Source: Petrotoga olearia DSM 13574
GTDB taxonomy: Bacteria > Thermotogota > Thermotogae > Petrotogales > Petrotogaceae
Length of the DNA: 64,000 bases
Reading direction: 5' to 3'
Assembly: GCF_002895525.1 (NCBI RefSeq)
Contig: NZ_AZRL01000012.1
Coordinates: 124,001-188,000, forward strand
Shown here: positions 59,008 to 64,000 of the stretch, piece by piece
How positions within the stretch are numbered: position 1 is the first letter of the stretch
Layout of the letters: the number at the start of each line of letters is the position of its first letter
Made by a program: the position numbers and the translations under genes
Notes under the pieces: generated by a model
The model's input: only the letters and a program-made list of their open reading frames with translations
Databases searched by the model: none
What the model was told of the DNA's origin: nothing

Positions 59008-61014
59008 TTGAAACCTAAAAGTGTTATTATAACTATAATTTTTACTACTATCACAATTTTTGCTTTTTCGGAAAAACTTAATATCATTTTAGGCGAATAT
59101 TACCCAGATGTGTACATAGATAATGGTAAATTAGAAGGCTTTGTGATTGATATTCTGAACGAAATAGAAAAAAACTCAGATTTGACCTTTGAAATAACGG
59201 TAAAAAATTGGACAGATGCATACGATACCTTTTTAAATGACGAAAATTACGACTTAATAGGACTAATAGCACCAACTTCAGAAAGAAAAATGAATTTGAA
59301 ATTTTATAAAACCGTTATTTTTGTTGACTCATTCATACTGACCAAGTACGATAACAATCAAACATACGAAGAACTAAAAAAATATCCGGTTGGGGTTTTA
59401 AATGGGAGTTTTTTAATAGATGTTCTAAAAAACGAAGGATTTAAAGATATTAGAGTGTACCAAACAAATGAAAACGTCATATCAGATCTGCTGAACGAAA
59501 AATTATCTTCTGCTGCTATAGAAGATGAAAGAATAGTTTCACACTATATCATAGCAAACAATTTAAAACCTAACATCCGATATGTGAAAGTATTTGAATC
59601 GACACCTCTAACCTTTGCCTCCAAAAAGGACAGTGAAAAAGAAGAAGCCTTGCAGATATTTGAAAGTACCCTCAATAATTTTCTAAAAAGCGATGGTTTT
59701 GATCTAATTAAAAATTTATGGGTTGGAATAAGTACATCTTTGAGTGTTGAACGTCAAAAAAACATCAATAGATTGCTTATTATCTTGATAATAATTTTGA
59801 TTAGTTCTATTGTTACTTTGGTTATCTTTTACTCTAGAAGTAGGGAAATGGTTAACATCATAAACAAATCAAATATCAAATTAAGAAACTCTTATAAAGA
59901 AATTAGTGATCTTAGCCATAAAAATAAAGAATTGAGTGAAAAACTGGTAAAGATGTATCAAATATTTTATTCTTTCATTGAAAGTGAAGACACAAAGACG
60001 ATTTTGAATAATGCTATAGAAGGTTTAGTTAAATTGATACCAGAAGCCAAAGCAGGAAGCATAGGACTTATCACCGATCACCAATGGAAAATTTACGCAG
60101 CATATGGATTCAACAAAGAAATATACAATATCACCATACCATTAGAAAAAGTCATAAAGGTAGGAAAACACGTTCAAGAAGTTCATAATTTGGATTCATA
60201 TAATGAAGATCTTTCAATGGAAATTACCAATATTTTAACTACATCTAATGCAACTAATTTGGGAAGTAGCTTGCTTGTGGACTTATACAGCAAAGAAAGA
60301 TTCATAGGTAACATCTCCGTAAATTCAATGGCAAATATGAAATTTTCTGATACTTCAAAAGAAGTAATGGAAATTTTCGGAAGATTAATTGAAATTTATA
60401 TGGATCTTAAATTTGAGGAAAGAGAAGCTATCGAAGCCTATAATTATTCTTTAAAAAAACTTAGTGATGTGGCAGAACGTTTTGATATGGAAACTTCTGA
60501 ACATATGAACAGAATAGGCCAAATAAGTTATGAAATAGCTAAGAATTTAGGTTTAGAAGAACGTTTTGCTCAAGAGATAAAAACATATGCATACTATCAT
60601 GATATTGGAAAGATACTTATACCCATTGAAATTTTAAGAAAGAAAGGTTCTTTAAACGATTCTGAATGGGAAGTGATGAAAAAACATACCGAATATGGGG
60701 CAGATATAATCGGAAATGTCGAAATTTTTAAAGTTGCAAGAAACATCGCATTATATCATCAGGAAAGATACGATGGAAGTGGATATCCCTATGGCTTGAA
60801 AAGGGAAAATATTCCTATTGAGGCCAGGATAGTTGCTGTTGCAGATGTATACGATGCACTCAGAACTGAAAGACCATATAAGAAAGCTTTTTCTCATGAA
60901 GAAAGTATGAAAATATTATTAGAAGGAGATAACAAAACTTCTCCAGAACAGTTTGACCCTGAAGTATTAAAAGTATTTGTCAAAATCGCAGATAAATTTA
61001 AAAATACATATTAA
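59008..61014 (+). CDS. Membrane receptor: periplasmic solute-binding domain, GAF-like domain and HD-GYP
   Basis: Signalling protein of 668 residues. Residues 1-19 are a signal sequence; 20-240 form a family 3 amino-acid-binding-like domain (LNIILGEYYPDVYIDNGKLEGFVIDILNEI). A span at about 252-274 (LLIILIIILISSIVTLVIFY) leads to a coiled coil, a GAF-like domain (about 315-465) and a C-terminal HD-GYP domain: YYHDIGKILIP, HTEYGADII and ALYHQERYDGSGYPYGLKRENIPIEARIVAVADVYDALR. It should cleave cyclic di-GMP in response to an external ligand. TTG start with AAAGGAG 10 nt upstream. Stands alone. Confidence 0.9.
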   Translation: MKPKSVIITIIFTTITIFAFSEKLNIILGEYYPDVYIDNGKLEGFVIDILNEIEKNSDLTFEITVKNWTDAYDTFLNDENYDLIGLIAPTSERKMNLKFYKTVIFVDSFILTKYDNNQTYEELKKYPVGVLNGSFLIDVLKNEGFKDIRVYQTNENVISDLLNEKLSSAAIEDERIVSHYIIANNLKPNIRYVKVFESTPLTFASKKDSEKEEALQIFESTLNNFLKSDGFDLIKNLWVGISTSLSVERQKNINRLLIILIIILISSIVTLVIFYSRSREMVNIINKSNIKLRNSYKEISDLSHKNKELSEKLVKMYQIFYSFIESEDTKTILNNAIEGLVKLIPEAKAGSIGLITDHQWKIYAAYGFNKEIYNITIPLEKVIKVGKHVQEVHNLDSYNEDLSMEITNILTTSNATNLGSSLLVDLYSKERFIGNISVNSMANMKFSDTSKEVMEIFGRLIEIYMDLKFEEREAIEAYNYSLKKLSDVAERFDMETSEHMNRIGQISYEIAKNLGLEERFAQEIKTYAYYHDIGKILIPIEILRKKGSLNDSEWEVMKKHTEYGADIIGNVEIFKVARNIALYHQERYDGSGYPYGLKRENIPIEARIVAVADVYDALRTERPYKKAFSHEESMKILLEGDNKTSPEQFDPEVLKVFVKIADKFKNTY

Positions 61015-61040
61015 TAAGATTACAAAAAAGTTAAACTACC

Positions 61041-61153
61041 AGAAAAAACGAGCAATTTAGAGAAAAAACGAGAAAAAAGGAGATTTAGCCTTCTAATCGG
61101 AAATAATTGCTTTTAATCGACTATAATCGTCCATAATTGGATTTTTTGAATCT
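61041..61153 (+). repeat. Phased 10-bp promoter-upstream array, copy 4 (groES)
   Basis: AGAAAAAAGGAGATTT (61071-61086), 7 nt (61087-61093), then TAATCGGAAA, TAATTGCTTT, TAATCGACTA, TAATCGTCCA, TAATTGGATT (61094-61143) and a diverged sixth unit TTTTGAATCT (61144-61153), whose last T is the first T of the -35 box TTGATA. Upstream, AG recurs every 10 bp from 61041 (AGAAAAAACG, AGCAATTTAG, AGAAAAAACG, AGAAAAAAGG), so the phasing spans about 110 bp. Compared with the other three copies it has exactly one extra helical turn. Confidence 0.8.
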
Positions 61154-61181
61154 TGATACTTTTATTTATATGTGTTATGAT
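61153..61181 (+). promoter_or_regulatory. Sigma-A promoter of groES-groEL
   Basis: TTGATA (61153-61158), 17-bp spacer, TATGAT (61176-61181). The start would be about 61188, just before the CIRCE element. Confidence 0.85.
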
Positions 61182-61192
61182 ACATATGAAAC

Positions 61193-61219
61193 TTAGCACT
61201 CTTAATATTTGACTGCTAA
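61193..61219 (+). promoter_or_regulatory. CIRCE operator (HrcA site), one mismatch
   Basis: TTAGCACTC, 9 bp, GACTGCTAA. The consensus right arm is GAGTGCTAA, so one base differs and the palindrome is slightly weakened. It lies in the leader right after the promoter, as expected for HrcA repression of heat-shock chaperonins. Confidence 0.9.
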
Positions 61220-61264
61220 AAGAATAAAAATAAAATATTAAAATAAAAAAGGGGGTATCATCAC

Positions 61265-61534
61265 ATGACAGTGAAACCATTAGGAAACAGGCTACTCATT
61301 AAACCCATTACCGAAGAAAGAAAGACTGAAGGTGGTATAGTACTGCCAGATTCAGCAAAAGAAAAACCTCAAAAGGCAGAAGTTAAAGAAGTAGGTAAAC
61401 TCGAAGAAGATTATGATTTAAAAGCAGGAGACAAGGTGATCTTTTCTAAGTACGCAGGCACTGAAATCAAAATAGATGATGAGGATTACATCATTATCGA
61501 TGTGGAAGATGTATTAGCAAAAGTAGAAGACTAA
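61265..61534 (+). CDS. groES: Co-chaperonin GroES
   Basis: Heptameric lid of the chaperonin, 89 residues. [34 protein letters not shown] holds the mobile loop, and [24 protein letters not shown] the barrel core. ATG follows GGGGG. groEL follows after 22 nt. Confidence 0.97.
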   Translation: MTVKPLGNRLLIKPITEERKTEGGIVLPDSAKEKPQKAEVKEVGKLEEDYDLKAGDKVIFSKYAGTEIKIDDEDYIIIDVEDVLAKVED

Positions 61535-61550
61535 AAATAGGAGGTGTTGA

Positions 61551-63179
<1,629 letters not shown>

Positions 63180-63199
63180 ATTATCGATAATAATAACGT

Positions 63200-63228
63200 A
63201 CGTGCCATGGAATATGGCACGTTTTTTT
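63200..63228 (+). terminator. Terminator after groEL
   Basis: ACGTGCCAT pairs with ATGGCACGT around GGAAT, followed by TTTTTT. Confidence 0.92.
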
Positions 63229-63278
63229 ATAGTATAATTAAATAGTATGTTTAACTAACAAATAACGAGGTGAAAGAT

Positions 63279-64000
63279 TTGGCGGTAGTTTCCATAATAT
63301 CAGGTTTAATTAGTATGGTGATATCTATAAAATTAATAAAAAAAGTTCATTGGGCTATTCTTATTGCAACAATAGTAACCGCACTAGTCTCATTGAATTT
63401 AAATTATATTGGTAGTAGTTTTCTCCAGACTCTCTCCCAAAGTGATTTTTACGAAGTAATTATTGTTATCTTTGGAATATATCTACTATCAGATACTATG
63501 AAGGCAAGTGGGAATTCACAAAAGTTTGCCAAAAATATAGAGGCATTATTCAATTCAAGACAGGCAGTAGGATTGATGCCTATGCTGTTGGGATTACTAC
63601 CCATGCCTGGTGGGGCAATGTTCACCGCACCGATGGTTAAAGATATTGCGAATGAGAGCAACATTAATATGGTGGAAGCTACTGCAATGAACTATTGGTT
63701 CAGGCACAGTATGGAGTTCTTTTGGATACTGTATCCTGCATTAATTTTAGAGAGCGCTCTTACCGGGATCGGTTTAACAAAGTTATTGCTAATACAGCTT
63801 CCCATTGGATTATTTGCGATTATTGGGGGTTGGTTATATTTCAGAATAGGTAAAATTAGTCTTAAAAGAGATAAAGAATTATGGAAAGAACTTTTTGAAT
63901 CTATACTCCCCATAATAATCATAATCGTTGGAGTAATTGCTTCTTTACCAGGTTGGATAGTTGTTTTAACGGTATCTTTAATATATACTTTTTATCACAA
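63279..64000 (+). CDS. DUF401-family membrane protein (partial, continues past window)
   Basis: A frame open from TTG 63279 to the window end gives 240 residues of a multi-spanning membrane protein. The start is supported by GAGGTGA 5 nt upstream. LLGLLPMPGGAMFTAPMVKDIA and MNYWFRHSMEFFWILYPALI are typical of DUF401 (a DUF401/GntP-like transporter group). Function is not established. A TATAAT at 63233-63238 could be its -10 box, though no clear -35 precedes it. Confidence 0.8.
   Translation, partial: MAVVSIISGLISMVISIKLIKKVHWAILIATIVTALVSLNLNYIGSSFLQTLSQSDFYEVIIVIFGIYLLSDTMKASGNSQKFAKNIEALFNSRQAVGLMPMLLGLLPMPGGAMFTAPMVKDIANESNINMVEATAMNYWFRHSMEFFWILYPALILESALTGIGLTKLLLIQLPIGLFAIIGGWLYFRIGKISLKRDKELWKELFESILPIIIIIVGVIASLPGWIVVLTVSLIYTFYH

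Overview
The window is AT-rich DNA from a member of the Thermotogae, most likely a Petrotoga relative. The main pointers are adjacent genes for glucosyl-3-phosphoglycerate synthase and mannosylglucosyl-3-phosphoglycerate synthase (the mannosylglucosylglycerate solute pathway described in Petrotoga mobilis), strong GGAGG ribosome sites with frequent TTG/GTG starts, several sugar ABC transporters, tandem M42 peptidases, and secDF-yajC. The species name is inference. No rRNA, tRNA or CRISPR was seen.

Layout. 1-8700: a ROK regulator, a sugar ABC transporter, a GH66 dextranase-like enzyme and a GH31 alpha-glucosidase, which look like an alpha-glucan/isomaltooligosaccharide locus. 8750-17800: a LacI-type regulator between two divergent units, each with a perfect LacI operator: leftward, two secreted proteins; rightward, the regulator, a second sugar ABC transporter and a GH130 enzyme. 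17880-20190: two SHOCT proteins divergent from ccdA and a thioredoxin-like protein, with copper-sensor-like (CsoR) sites between. 20200-29150: AlaX-type editing protein, a WD40-like secreted protein, secF-secD-yajC, an insertion sequence and minC. 29245-32740: three tandem M42 aminopeptidases and mgsA. 32737-33560: a SecB-like chaperone with a HigA-like antitoxin but no toxin. 34030-38373: an OpuC-type osmoprotectant transporter with two binding proteins. 38414-42417: a SAM-riboswitch-controlled metQNI operon and a flavodiiron protein. 42885-45126: zwf-pgl. 45356-50716: DUF554 protein, a degenerate M20-like protein, gpgS, mggA, a DUF3783-like protein and an RNase H without a normal start codon. 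50722-54049: sulfotransferase and an SsuABC/TauABC-type transporter. 54170-58848: thrC-hom, a fructokinase-like kinase and an aldo/keto reductase. 59008-64000: an HD-GYP receptor, groES-groEL under a CIRCE variant, and the start of a DUF401 membrane protein.

The most striking unexplained signal is a modular promoter-upstream element seen four times: upstream of the ROK gene, on both sides of the lacI intergenic region, and upstream of groES. Each copy has a 16-nt AGAAAA..GGAGATTT-like box, 7 nt, then five (groES: six) 10-bp units mostly starting TAAT, and the last T of the final unit is the first T of the -35 box. The register is exact in all four. I know of no description of it. Other items worth follow-up are the toxin-less SecB/antitoxin pair, the RNase H gene that seems to need a frameshift or an AUU start, a dispersed GC-rich intergenic repeat family, and an IS with duplicated sites at both ends.
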